Source of the DNA: Siphonodentalium dalli
Taxonomy: Eukaryota; Mollusca; Scaphopoda; Gadilida; Siphonodentaliidae
Length of the DNA stretch: 64,000 nt
Direction: 5' to 3'
Assembly: GCA_032622095.1 (NCBI GenBank)
Contig: CP136061.1
Coordinates: forward strand, 231,012,944-231,076,943
Positions within the stretch are counted from its first letter, which is position 1. Each line of letters opens with the position of its first letter. The notes beneath the pieces were generated by a model, which saw nothing but the letters and a program-made list of their open reading frames with translations, was not told the origin of the DNA and did not search any database. Below are positions 23,132 through 35,422 of the stretch, piece by piece. A program made the position numbers and the translations under genes.

Positions 23132-25177
23132 GGTCCGAATCGGCATCTCTGGTTTAGACTAGGTTTTATTCTAGACCAGGTTTAACTCCAGTTTAAACTA
23201 GGTTTAAGTAGGGTTTAAACTTGGTTTTACAGTAGTTAAACCAGGTTTATGGGAGTAAAACTGGGTTTTAGCGTACTTAAACCAAGTTTTGTGATAAACT
23301 CAGTTTAAGGTGAAACTAGGTGTTATTAACGTGATAAAGTTATGGTCATATTACTAGTTGTTTGTGGTGAATTGGCTATATAATCATCAGTATAAGCTTA
23401 GGTATATATGAGTTATACGTACCATACATGTACGTGTCGCCTCGAACATACACCTTTAAATATACTTTGAAAAAAATTCAAAGTTAAACCACCCTACCCC
23501 ATGTTTGACTAAAACCTAGTTTTTTGGGTTTAATTATTTGGCCGATATTTTTCGCCCAATATTGATGTTGTTTCTTCGTGAATATGGGAATGTTTATATT
23601 GAATTGGGGGAGGCGTTTATGCGCGGGCGTTTGTCACTCAATGTAGATGCAGGAGAGTCTTAGTGGAATTCGGGGAGGCGATGTCGGTACTTATGAGATA
23701 AATTCTAACAAAATATGTACCAGTGTGATGGATGATTTCTTGCTATATATGTCTGTTTGCAATTCGCTCGTTCGGATGTCGATTTGGCGGCTGAGAGCAT
23801 GGCGGGATCGGACTGATCAGATTGACACGTTAGACACGAACATGACTTTTGAAACTGATTCCTTATTCACAAAAAGGTCTTTTTCGGTCAATTTGACGCA
23901 TGGGTTGGTGGCCCGCCCAAATATCTATCAGAGACACCCCAGCCTTCACCCGGGGGAGGGTAACGGCCACCCTGAGTGGGTGGAGTATGGACTATTTTGG
24001 AGAACTGTAAGGATTTCGGCCAATTTGATAGTATGGGTGGGTGGCTCGCCCCAAATAACCCATAGAAACATCCCACCCTCACATCCGGGGGTGTACCACC
24101 CGAGGGGGTGGACGTGGGATATGCCGGACCATTTTCGAGACTGGTAAGGATTTCGGCCAATTGACGGCATGGATGGATGGCCCGCTCAAATGTCCCATAT
24201 AAACAGCCCACCCCTGAACGCTGGTGGAACCACCCCAGGAGGTGAAAATGGGGTATGGACCATTTTCGAGAACGGTAAGGATTTCGGTCAATTTGACGTC
24301 AGCAGTGTGGGCAGCCCGCTCCAACTGCCCCCTAGAAACACCCTCACCCGGAGGTACCACCCCGAGGGGGTGAAATGGGGTATGGACCATTTTCGAGAAC
24401 GGTGGGTGGCACATCCCAAATGCCCCCCATAGAAACACCCCACCCCCACCCCGGACCCCATTTTCACCCGCGGTAAGGGTGGGGTGTTTCTATGACTATT
24501 TGAGGGCGGGCCGCCCACCAATGACGTCATATTGGCCGAAATCCTTACCGTTCTCGATAACGGTCCATAACCCATTCTATGGGGTATTTGGGGAGGGCCA
24601 CCTACACATGCCGTAATATTGACCAACAGAGGCATGTATTTGCGAATAATGAATAAAATGCTCCATACCCCATTTTCACCCCAGCAGGGTGGTACCCTCC
24701 AGGGATGAGGGTAGGGTGTCTATATGGGATATTTGGAGCGGGCCACACACCCCTGTCGTCAAATTGGCCGAAATCCTTACCGTTCTCGAACATGGTTCAT
24801 ATCCCATCTTCACCCCTCGGTTGGTAACCCACCCCACCCCGCCCGGATGTTCGTCCATGATATTAGATAATATCTAACCGTTATACAACAGACCGTGCAT
24901 TCGTCGTGATTTCTCAAAGCGCACGGGTTATTCCCCTGATTAGGAGATTATATAGCGACAACAGGTCGCGTGACCGGACAATGAATTGACAAGTAGCGAT
25001 AATAAACAGACAGACCACGCCTCCTATTCTTGCAATTGGACAAGTGAGGCCCACAGTTAACGCAATCGACCAAATCTATGTCGTCCCAGCGGTGGAGAAA
25101 AACTTGGTTTTACTACTAAAACCCAGTTTAAACTGGTAGTTTAAACTAGGTCTAAACTGGAGATGCCGATTCGGACC
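23132..25177. mobile_element. 2.05-kb foldback-like element with subrepeat arms
   Basis: The inverted ends GGTCCGAATCGGCATCTC (from 23132) and GAGATGCCGATTCGGACC (to 25177) match exactly and continue into diverged GGTTTA(G/A)AC-rich tracts on both sides. TCT lies outside each end, a possible 3-bp target duplication. The GGTTTAAACC-like motif repeats across 23155-23330. The interior holds head-to-head tandem units (next entry). No transposase was seen. Long frames inside, such as 23647-24147 on the plus strand, are repeat artefacts. Confidence 0.75.
23880..24835. repeat. About 133-bp degenerate tandem units inverted about 24460
   Basis: GGATTTCGG(C/T)CAATTTGA recurs in plus orientation near 24013, 24146 and 24280, with a diverged start near 23881. 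It then appears in minus orientation (CAATTTGGCCGAAATCC type) near 24527 and 24758. The switch point at about 24450-24490 is a hairpin of GAAACACCCCACCC and GGGTGGGGTGTTTC. Confidence 0.8.
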
Positions 25178-25193
25178 TCTAACTTTTCATTAA

Positions 25194-25571
25194 TCTATAC
25201 TAATAAAACCTATAGTTATGTTTGTTTGTTTGTTTGTTTGTCGCTTTTAGTGGTAATTTGACTGTGTGAGCATTATTAGATAGGTCCCGTATACCTCAGA
25301 TGTCTTAAACAGACCATATTATCGTTAGTCTTCAAATAACCGAACTCAACGTCACATAACGCCTCGAATAGCATTAACGAACAGAGCGCTCTTTATCCAT
25401 ACCATATCAGGAATATATCAACAGTCAACCTATTCACCCTTGCAGCAAAAGGGAAGACCGCCAATGTGGTGCAGATAGAAGTTCTTGAAATTGTGTAAAT
25501 GCGCGTCAAAACACTTCAATTTGTTTCCAATCGTCTTTACCCGAACAACGCCGGGTAGCCCAGCTAGCTAA
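25194..25571 (+). mobile_element. Helitron-like non-autonomous candidate
   Basis: It starts TCTATACTAATAAAACC after an A, contains a run of GTTTG units, and ends near a GC-rich hairpin (CCCG...CGGG) followed by CTAG/CTAA at 25564-25571. Helitrons start with TC, end with CTRR after a hairpin and insert between A and T. Here CTAA followed by T fits best, and CTAG followed by C does not. No replicase or helicase frame is present. Confidence 0.45.
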
Positions 25572-25653
25572 TTATATACATGTATCATGATCATATAACT
25601 GGGTACATAATAATCTTTGGTCAACAAATCAATTTGCGTCAGAAAGAGATAAG

Positions 25654-26183
25654 TTTAAAGATGGATTATCTCTTTAAATAACAAATTTGAAATAGTTGCG
25701 TGGGTATAAAATAATAAATATGAACTGAAGACCCCTGCTCGGAAAGGCTTCTATCAATTAATATTGATTTTATTTCGAATATTTTATTGGGACCGTTTAT
25801 TTGTCTATTTTTAGAACAGACCATTCGGGTGATACCATATAACGTTAGAGAGCAATATGATGCTCCTATGGCTACGTACCGAACGTCAAATGTCCCAGAT
25901 TGGTTGGTTGTATTGTTTTATTCCATCTTTATAAGCATTAATGAGTATAATTAATGTTTATTTGTGACAAAATTACACCATAACATTTCTGGTCTCTGTT
26001 AACAATAACCACTATTGATCGTTAGCTAAACAACCACACCTTTTTAGACCAGAAAATATTCGAAATAAATGAATATTAATCGATAGAAGCATTTCCGGAC
26101 AGGGAGTCTTTGATTCAGATCTAATATTTTATACCCCGTTAACTATATAATACATGTTTACTAAGAGATAATCCACCTTTAAG
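25654..26183. mobile_element. 530-bp foldback element with about 140-bp arms
   Basis: The left arm (TTTAAAGATGGATTATCTCT, GGGTATAAAATA, GGCTTCTATCAATTAATATT, TTTCGAATATTTT) is mirrored at about 26045-26183, ending AGAGATAATCCACCTTTAAG. Arms differ by scattered changes. The centre is non-coding. Confidence 0.8.
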
Positions 26184-26470
26184 AAATCATATTTATGAGT
26201 TTCACGATTTCGTGAGTAATTCTTCCGTACTTGTAACATTTGCGCATGTGCGCATCCTGAGCATATTAAAGTTGCGGTCACTTGGCGTGGGATAAAACGC
26301 AATATGTTTATTAGTTTACAGAACACAGCCTTATATATAATATGGTATATGACGGAAACCTATTTTAAACACTGAACACATCTAAACGACATTTCCATGC
26401 CTGAATCCAGGTTGCCATTTTAATAAATATAATAGCAGAAATAAAAAAAAAACAATTTGCATTTAAACAG

Positions 26471-26689
26471 GTTTATGATGACACTTCACATACGTTTTTT
26501 CAGATTTCCTTGGGGGGATTATCATGTAGTTTTGATGATGACCATGGCAGTGCTTATGATCATTATGACGACGACAACAGTGAGCACGTTGACACAGATG
26601 ATTATGCACTATCTGACACATTCCTCTCGTCAAAATATCAGAGAAGGGCCGTGATGTTCAAAGTGTGCATATTGTCCACATGCATTTAG
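26471..26689 (+). CDS. Acidic, Tyr-rich open frame without start codon (possible exon)
   Basis: After TTTAAACAG at 26462-26470, which could serve as a splice acceptor, a frame of 72 codons runs to TAG at 26687-26689. It starts VYDDTSHTFFQ and includes SFDDDHGSAYDHYDDDNSEH and DTDDYALSDTFLSS, ending with basic and hydrophobic residues. The Asp/Tyr-rich composition differs from the low-complexity and repeat DNA around it, and the other two plus frames are less protein-like. There is no strong pyrimidine tract before the putative acceptor. It could be a terminal exon, a decayed gene or chance. No family was recognised. Confidence 0.3.
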   Translation, partial: VYDDTSHTFFQISLGGLSCSFDDDHGSAYDHYDDDNSEHVDTDDYALSDTFLSSKYQRRAVMFKVCILSTCI

Positions 26690-27010
26690 TTACCCAAGTT
26701 GAATACTGTTGATGTAGCCCCTCTGATGGTTTAAACTTGGGATCATAAATTGGACAACAGTGTATCTGATTCCACACACATATTACACATGACACATGAT
26801 ATGCACAACCCTGTTCGCTCTTGTTATTGTTCATATATTATATATAGAATTATTTAACTGCTCCCTGTCGGAAAGGATATTCTCTATAGTTTTAAATTCC
26901 CCTAAGTCCGCAAAATATACAATTTTAACTAATTCATCGATCAGCTTGGGGTGCACATTTTAACAGGACCACATTGGGTAGAAACCGTAAAACATAATAC
27001 AGGAACATGC

Positions 27011-27056
27011 CTGCCGAATCGGCGATAAATAATAGCAGGACGAGAATAACCTCCAT
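27011..27056 (-). CDS. Signal-peptide first exon, copy C (GC donor)
   Basis: Minus-strand ATG at 27056-27054 encodes MEVILVLLLFIADSA and the first base of a Gly codon. The next bases are GCATGT (27010-27005), where copies A and B have GTATGT. So the donor is either the rarer GC type or disabled by one base change. The upstream sequence (ACGCAGTACGTCATGTACG before ATG) matches the other copies. An FTP-like relic lies downstream in the sense direction at 21.5-21.9 kb, but five kilobases of mobile DNA intervene. Whether the gene is expressed cannot be told from sequence. Confidence 0.5.
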
Positions 27057-27092
27057 CGTACATGACGTACTGCGTCTCCACGTATACTAATG
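27057..27092 (-). promoter_or_regulatory. Proximal region, copy C
   Basis: The minus strand reads TTAGTATACGTGGAGACGCA toward the ATG. GACGCAG is shared with copies A and B, while the TATA-like block is TATACG. Confidence 0.3.
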
Positions 27093-27263
27093 TAGATTCC
27101 CAAATAGTATGAATATGATTCTGTTTTCGTAACGATCTAAGTTGCAGAGACTTTCTGCAGATTGCACATGCACTCAGCTACTCCAATATCGTATTGTCCT
27201 TTATTGGTTGTCCCTAACAACGACCTAATCGACTTTCGCCGTTATATCTGACGAACAAAGGCA

Positions 27264-27830
27264 ATGTCAGGTACCACAAATGAGGATTGCATATTAAATT
27301 TACAGAATTCGATCATTGTAGTTGCTAAAAGAATGGCTGGAGACACATCGATTTTGTTTGAAGCAAATTCAAGGCCGCCCGACCCGTGTCAGAACAGAGG
27401 TGGTATTGGGTCTCATCAAAGCAGGCACAATTATATCTATAATTGAAAAACGCCAACTTACCTTATTTGGCAAACTTTTGCAACACGCGCGATGACAAAT
27501 ACTCGAAACAAATATTCCGGTCCAGGTTAAATGACCACTTTACACTTCGTAATCTTGATAATTCATCGTTTATATTCCACATTTTTAATGTTCTAACCAA
27601 CTATGATTTACAGGACTATTGCCTTGTCTGTGCCCATATTCCCGACAAAGGAGACGTGGAAAATAGTCAAAGCAAATGTCAAAATCACACCGGAACGTGA
27701 CTGGAGATTCAGAATGGGACACGACCTCCAGCTCATGCCATTTGCGGCATGTTATCCAAACTTAAATCCTCGCCACAACCGCAAATCTAATAACGCAATC
27801 TCTGATATGGGAGTCGGGAAGGTGTCCCTC
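27264..27830 (+). pseudogene. Frameshifted C-terminal remnant of a LINE ORF2
   Basis: Three plus frames must be joined. One frame at about 27380-27480 gives RTEVVLGLIKAG, EKRQLTLFGKLLQHAR. The frame of 27443-27700 continues DDKYSKQIFRSRLNDHFTL and NVLTNYDLQDY. The frame of 27603-27878 gives FPTKETWKIVKANV and RFRMGHDLQ. The order KRQLTLFGKLL, KQIF-RL, LQDY, ETWK-IVK, W-RM is typical of the C-terminal region of several LINE families downstream of the reverse transcriptase. Frameshifts lie near 27478 and 27640. It was assigned by family knowledge only, and the clade is uncertain. Confidence 0.55.
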
Positions 27831-28082
27831 GTGCAATTTTCAATACCACAATTGAACATGTCATCACTGTACAACTAACAACCTGATCGTAATAAGGAAT
27901 GACACGTGGTATTGCATTCTTAGTTACTTCGGAATAGACTACTTCTTTGCTATGGATGAAATGTCTAGTAACGAACAGATGTTGGTTTTTATAGCATGCG
28001 TGCTAGACATGCAGTCTGGCACAATTGCAGATTCGACAACATCGTCCGGATAGTGAATAATAACATTGGAATTTGTGAAGAT
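27831..28082. other. No gene recognised
   Basis: Spacer before the satellite. The last bases (ATATAATACACC) merge into the first monomer. Confidence 0.5.
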
Positions 28083-31000
28083 ATAATACACCAAACGTAT
28101 TATATAGTAATGACATCGTCAGAGTAATAATACACCAAACGTATTATATAGTAATGACATCATCAGAGCAATAATACACCGAACGTATTATATAGTAATG
28201 ACATCGTCAGAGTAATAATACACCAAACGTATTATATAGTAATGATATCGTCAGAGTAATAATACACCAAACGTATTATATAGTAATGACATCGTCAGAG
28301 TAATAATACACCAAACGTATTATATAGCAATGACATCCTCAGAGCAATAATACACCGAACGTATTATATAGCAATGACATCGTCAGAGCAATAATACACC
28401 AAACGTATTATATAGCAATGACATCGTCAGAGCAATAATACACCAAACGTATTCTATAGTAATGACATCGTCAGAGTAATAATACACCAAACGTATTATA
28501 TAGTAATGACATCGTCAGAGTAATAATACACCAAACGTATTATATAGCAATGACATCGTCAGAGTAATAATACACCGAACGTATTATATAGTAATGACAT
28601 CGTCAGAGTAATAATACACCAAACGTATTATATAGTAATGACATCGTCAGAGTAATAATACACCAAACGTATTATATAGTAATGACATCGTCAGAGTAAT
28701 AATACACCAAACATATTATATAGCAATGACATCGTCAGAGTAATAATACACCGAACGTATTATATAGTAATGACATCCTCAGAACAATAATACACCAAAC
28801 GTATTATATAGCAATGACATCATCAGAGTAATAATACACCGAACGTATTATATAGTAATGACATCGTCAGAGTAATAATACACCAAACGTATTATATAGT
28901 AATGACATCGTCAGAGTAATAATACACCAAACGTATTATATAGTAATGACATCGTCAGAGCAATAATACACAAAACGTATTATATAGTAATGACATCGTC
29001 AGAGTAATAATACACAAAACGTATTATATAGTAATGACATCGTCAGAGCAATAACACACCGAACGTATTATATAGTAATGACATCGTCAGAGTAATAATA
29101 CACCGAACGTATTATATAGTAATGACATCGTCAGAGTAATAATACACCGAACGTATTATATAGTAATAACATCTTCAGAGTAATAATACACCGAACGTAT
29201 TATATAGTAATGACATCGTCAGAGTAATAATACACCGAACGTATTATATAGTAATGACATCGTCAGAGTAATAATACACCAAACGTATTATATAGTAATG
29301 ACATCGTCAGAGTAATAATACACCGAACGTATTATATAGTAATGACATCGTCAGAGTAATAATACACCAAACGTATTATATAGTAATGACATCGTCAGAG
29401 TAATAATACACCGAACGTATTATATAGTAATGACATCGTCAGAGTAATAATACACCAAACGTATTATATAGGAATGACATCGTCAGAGTAATAATACACC
29501 AAACGTATTATATAGTAATGACATCGTCAGAGTAATAATACACCAAACGTATTATATAGTAATGACATCGTCAGAGTAATAATACACCGAACGTATTATA
29601 TAGTAATGACATCGTCAGAGTAATAATACACCAAACGTATTATATAGTAATGACATCGTCAGAGTAATAATACACCGAACGTATTATATAGTAATGACAT
29701 CGTCAGAGTAATAATACACCAAACGTATTATATAGTAATGACATCGTCAGAGTAATAATACACCAAACGTATTATATAGCAATGACATCGTCAGAGTAAT
29801 AATACACCGAACGTATTATATAGTAATGACATCGTCAGAGCAATAATACACAAAACGTATTATATAGTAATGACATCGTCAGAGTAATAATACACAAAAC
29901 GTATTATATAGTAATGACATCGTCAGAGCAATAACACACCGAACGTATTATATAGTAATGACATCGTCAGAGTAATAATACACCGAACGTATTATATAGT
30001 AATAACATCTTCAGAGTAATAATACACCAAACGTATTATATAGTAATGACATCGTCAGAGTAATAATACAACAAACGTATTATATAGTATTGACATCGTC
30101 AGAGTAATAATACACCAAACGTATTATATAGTAATGACATCGTCAGAGTAATAATACACCGAACGTATTATATAATAATGACATCGTCAGAGTAATAATA
30201 CACCAAACGTATTATATAGTAATGACATCGTCAGAGTAATAATACACCAAACGTATTATATAGCAATGACATGCTCAGAGCAATAATACACCAAACGTAT
30301 TATATAGCAATGACATCGTCAGAGTAATAATACACCAAACGTATTATATAGTAATGACATCGTCAGAGTAATAATACACCAAACGTATTATATAGTAATG
30401 ACATCGTCAGAGTAATAATACACCAAACATATTATATAGCAATGACATCGTCAGAGTAATAATACAACAAAGGCATTATATAGCAATGACATCGTCAGAG
30501 TAATAATACACCAAACGTATTATATAGTAATGACATCGTCAGAGTAATAATACACCGAACGTATTATATAGTAATGACATGCTCAGAGCAATAATACACC
30601 AAACGTATTATATAGTAATGACATCGTCAGAGTAATAATACACCAAACGTATTATATAGCAATGACATGCTCAGAGCAATAATACACCAAACGTATTATA
30701 TAGCAATGACATCGTCAGAGTAATAATACACCAAACGTATTATATAGTAATGACATCGTCAGAGTAATAATACACCAAACGTATTATATAGTAATGACAT
30801 CGTCAGAGTAATAATACACCAAACATATTATATAGCAATGACATCGTCAGAGTAATAATACAACAAAGGCATTATATAGCAATGACATCGTCAGAGTAAT
30901 AATACACCAAACGTATTATATAGTAATGACATCGTCAGAGTAATAATACACCGAACGTATTATATAGTAATGACATGCTCAGAGCAATAATACACCAAAC

Positions 31001-34000
31001 GTATTATATAGTAATAACATCGTCAGAGTAATAATACACCAAACGTATTATATAGTAATGACATCGTCAGAGTAATAATACACCAAACGTATTATATAGT
31101 AATAACATCGTCAGAGTAATAATACACCAAACGTATTATATAGTAATAACATCGTCAGAGTAATAATACACCAAACGTATTATATAGTAATGACATCGTC
31201 AGAGTAATAATACACCAAACGTATTATATAGTAATAACATCGTCAGAGTAATAATACAACAAACGTATTATATAGTATTGACATCGTCAGAGTAATAATA
31301 CACCAAACGTATTATATAGTAATGACATCGTCAGAGTAATAATACACCGAACATATTATATAATAATGACATCGTCAGAGTAATAATACACCAAACGTAT
31401 TATATAGTAATGACATCGTCAGAGTAATAATACACCAAATGTATTATATAGTAATGACATCGTCAGAGTAATAATACACCAAACGTATTATATAGTAATG
31501 ACATCGTCAGAGTAATAATACACCGAACGTATTATATAATAATGACATCGTCAGAGTAATAATACATCAAACGTATTATATAGTAATGACATCGTCAGAG
31601 TAATAATACACCGAACGTATTATATAATAATGACATCGTCAGAGTAATAATACACCAAACGTATTATATAGTATTGACATCGTCAGAGTAATAATACACC
31701 GAACGTATTATATAATAATGACATCGTCAGAGTAATAATACACCAAACGTATTATATAGTAATGACATCGTCAGAGTAATAATACACCGAACGTATTATA
31801 TAATAATGACATCGTCAGAGTAATAATACACCAAACGTATTATATAGTATTGACATCGTCAGAGTAATAATACACCAAACGTATTATATAGTAATGACAT
31901 CGTCAGGGTAATAATACACCGAACGTATTATATAATAATGACATCGTCAGAGTAATAATACACCAAACGTATTATATAGTAATGACATCGTCAGAGTAAT
32001 AATACACCGAACGTATTATATAGTAATGACATCGTCAGAGTAATAATACACCGAACGTATTATATAGTAATAACATATTCAGAGTAATAATACACCAAAC
32101 GTATTATATAGTAATGATATCGTCAGAGTAATAATACACCAAACGTATTATATAGTAATAACATATTCAGAGTAATAATACACCAAACGTATTATATAGT
32201 AATGACATCGTCAGAGTAATAATACACCAAACGTATTATATAGTAATGACATCGTCAGAGTAATAATACACCAAACATATTATATAGCAATGACATCGTC
32301 AGAGTAATAATACAACAAAGGCATTATATAGCAATGACATCGTCAGAGTAATAATACACCAAACGTATTATATAGTAATAACATCGTCAGAGTAATAATA
32401 CACCAAACGTATTATATAGTAATGACATCGTCAGAGTAATAATACACCAAACGTATTATATAGTAATGACATCGTCAGAGTAATAATACACCAAACATAT
32501 TATATAGCAATGACATCGTCAGAGTAATAATACAACAAAGGCATTATATAGCAATGACATCGTCAGAGTAATAATACACCAAACGTATTATATAGTAATG
32601 ACATCGTCAGAGTAATAATACACCGAACGTATTATATAGTAATGACATGCTCAGAGCAATAATACACCAAACGTATTATATAGTAATGACATGCTCAGAG
32701 CAATAATACACCAAACGTATTATATAGTAATAACATCGTCAGAGTAATAATACATCAAACGTATTATATAGTAATGACATCGTCAGAGTAATAATACACC
32801 GAACGTATTATATAGTAATGACATCGTCAGAGTAATAATACACCAAACATATTATATAGTAATGACATCGTCAGAGTAATAATACACCAAACATATTATA
32901 TAGTAATGACATCGTCAGAGTAATAATACACCAAACGTATTATATAGTAATGACATCGTCAGAGTAATAATACACCAAACATATTATATAGTAATGACAT
33001 CGTCAGAGTAATAATACACCAAACATATTATATAGTAATGACATCGTCAGAGTAATAATACACCAAACGTATTATATAGTAATGACATCGTCAGAGTAAT
33101 AATACACCAAACGTATTATATAGTAATGACATCGTCAGAGTAATAATACACCAAACATATTATATAGTAATGACATCGTCAGAGTAATAATACACCAAAC
33201 ATATTATATAGTAATGACATCGTCAGAGTAATAATACACCAAACGTATTATATAGTAATGACATCGTCAGAGTAATAATACACCGAACGTATTATATAGT
33301 AATGACATCGTCAGAGTAATAATACACCGAACGTATTATATAGTAATGACATCGTCAGAGTAATAATACACCAAACATATTATATAGTAATGACATCGTC
33401 AGAGTAATAATACACCAAACGTATTATATAGTAATGACATCGTCAGAGTAATAATACACCAAACGTATTATATAGTAATGACATCGTCAGAGTAATAATA
33501 CACCAAACATATTATATAGCAATGACATCGTCAGAGTAATAATGCAACAAAGGCATTATATAGCAATGACATCGTCAGAGTAATAATACACCAAACGTAT
33601 TATATAGTAATGACATCGTCAGAGTAATAATACACCGAACGTATTATATAGTAATGACATGCTCAGAGCAATAATACACCAAACGTATTATATAGTAATG
33701 ACATGCTCAGAGCAATAATACACCAAACGTATTATATAGTAATAACATCGTCAGAGTAATAATACACCAAACGTATTATATAGTAATGACATCGTCAGAG
33801 TAATAATACACCGAACGTATTATATAATAATGACATCGTCAGAGTAATAATACACCAAACGTATTATATAGTAATAACATCGTCAGAGTAATAACACACC
33901 GAACGTATTATATAGTAATGACATCGTCAGAGTAATAATACACCAAACGTATTATATAGTAATGACGTCGTCAGAGTAATAATACACCAAACATATTATA

Positions 34001-35422
34001 TAGCAATGACATCGTCAGAGTAATAATACAACAAAGGCATTATATAGTAATGACATCGTCAGAGTAATAATACACCAAACGTATTATATAGTAATGACAT
34101 CGTCAGAGTAATAATACACCAAACATATTATATAGCAATGACATCGTCAGAGTAATAATACAACAAAGGCATTATATAGCAATGACATCGTCAGAGTAAT
34201 AATACACCAAACGTATTATATAGTAATGACATCGTCAGAGCAATAATACACCAAACGTATTATATAGTAATGACATCGTCAGAGTAATAATACACCAAAC
34301 GTATTATATAGGAATGACATCGTCAGAGTAATAATACACCGAACGTATTATATAGTAATGACATCCTCAGAACAATAATACACCAAACGTATTATATAGC
34401 AATGACATCGTCAGAGTTATAATACACCGAACGTATTATATAGCAATGACATCGTTAGAGTAATAATACACCAAACGTATTATATAGCAATGACGTCGTC
34501 AGAGTAATAATACACCGAACGTATTATATAGTAATGACATCGTCAGAGTAATAATACACCAAACGTATTATATAGTAATGACATCGTCAGAGTAATAATA
34601 CACCAAACGTATTATATAGTAATGACATCGTCAGAGTAATAATACACCAAACGTATTATATAGTAATGACATCGTCAGAGTAATAATACACCAAACGTAT
34701 TATATAGCAATGACATCGTCAGAGCAATACTACACCAAACGTATTATATAGTAATGACATCGTCAGAGCAATACTACACCAAACGTATTATATAGTAATG
34801 ACATCGTCAGAGTAATAATACACCAAACGTATTATATAGTAATGACATCGTCAGAGTAATAATACACCAAACGTATTATATAGTAATGACATCGTCAGAG
34901 TAATAATACACCAAACGTATTATATAGTAATGACATCGTCAGAGTAATAATACACCAAACGTATTATATAGGAATGACATCGTCAGAGTAATAAAACACC
35001 AAACGTATTATATAGTAATGACATCGTCAGAGTAATAATACACCAAACGTATTATATAGTAATGACATCGTCAGAGTAATAAAACAGAGAACGTATTATA
35101 TAGTAATGACATCGTCAGAGTAATAATACACCAAACGTATTATATAGTAATGACGTCGTCAGAGTAATAATACACCAAACGTATTATATAGCAATGACAT
35201 CGTCAGAGTAATAATACACCACACGTATTGTATAGTAATGACATCGTCAGAGTAATAATACACCAAACGTATTATATAGTAATGACATCGTCAGAGTAAT
35301 AAAACACAGAACGTATTATATAGTAATGACATCCTCAGAGTAATAATACACCGAACGTATTATATAGTAATGACATCGTCAGAGTAATAATACACCAAAC
35401 GTATTAGCAATGACGTCGCCAG
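28083..35422. repeat. 44-bp minisatellite/satellite array, about 167 copies
   Basis: The unit is 44 bp in every interval checked. Each monomer has an ATAATAC...GTATTAT inverted pair with a 7-nt loop, a TATATAG(T/C)AATG block, the near-palindrome TGACATCGTCA and an AGAGTA or AGAGCA linker. Common variants are CACCAAAC/CACCGAAC, GTAATG/GCAATG, ACATGCTCAGAGC, and the marked variant ACAACAAAGGCATTATATAG. Variants recur in blocks: the ATGCTCAGAG variants at 30271 and 30667 are 396 bp apart (9 units), and the CCAAACATAT variants at 32271 and 32491 are 220 bp apart (5 units). The array ends in a truncated unit near 35400. No protein is encoded. Copy number in an assembly may be compressed. Confidence 0.97.

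Noticed and set aside
23647-24438. Pro/Gly-rich proteins of 115-166 residues on both strands
   Set aside because: They are translations of 133-bp tandem units in all frames, with no conserved domain.
28083-35422. CRISPR array
   Set aside because: Units are contiguous near-identical 44-mers with no unique spacers and no cas genes, in animal DNA. It is a minisatellite.
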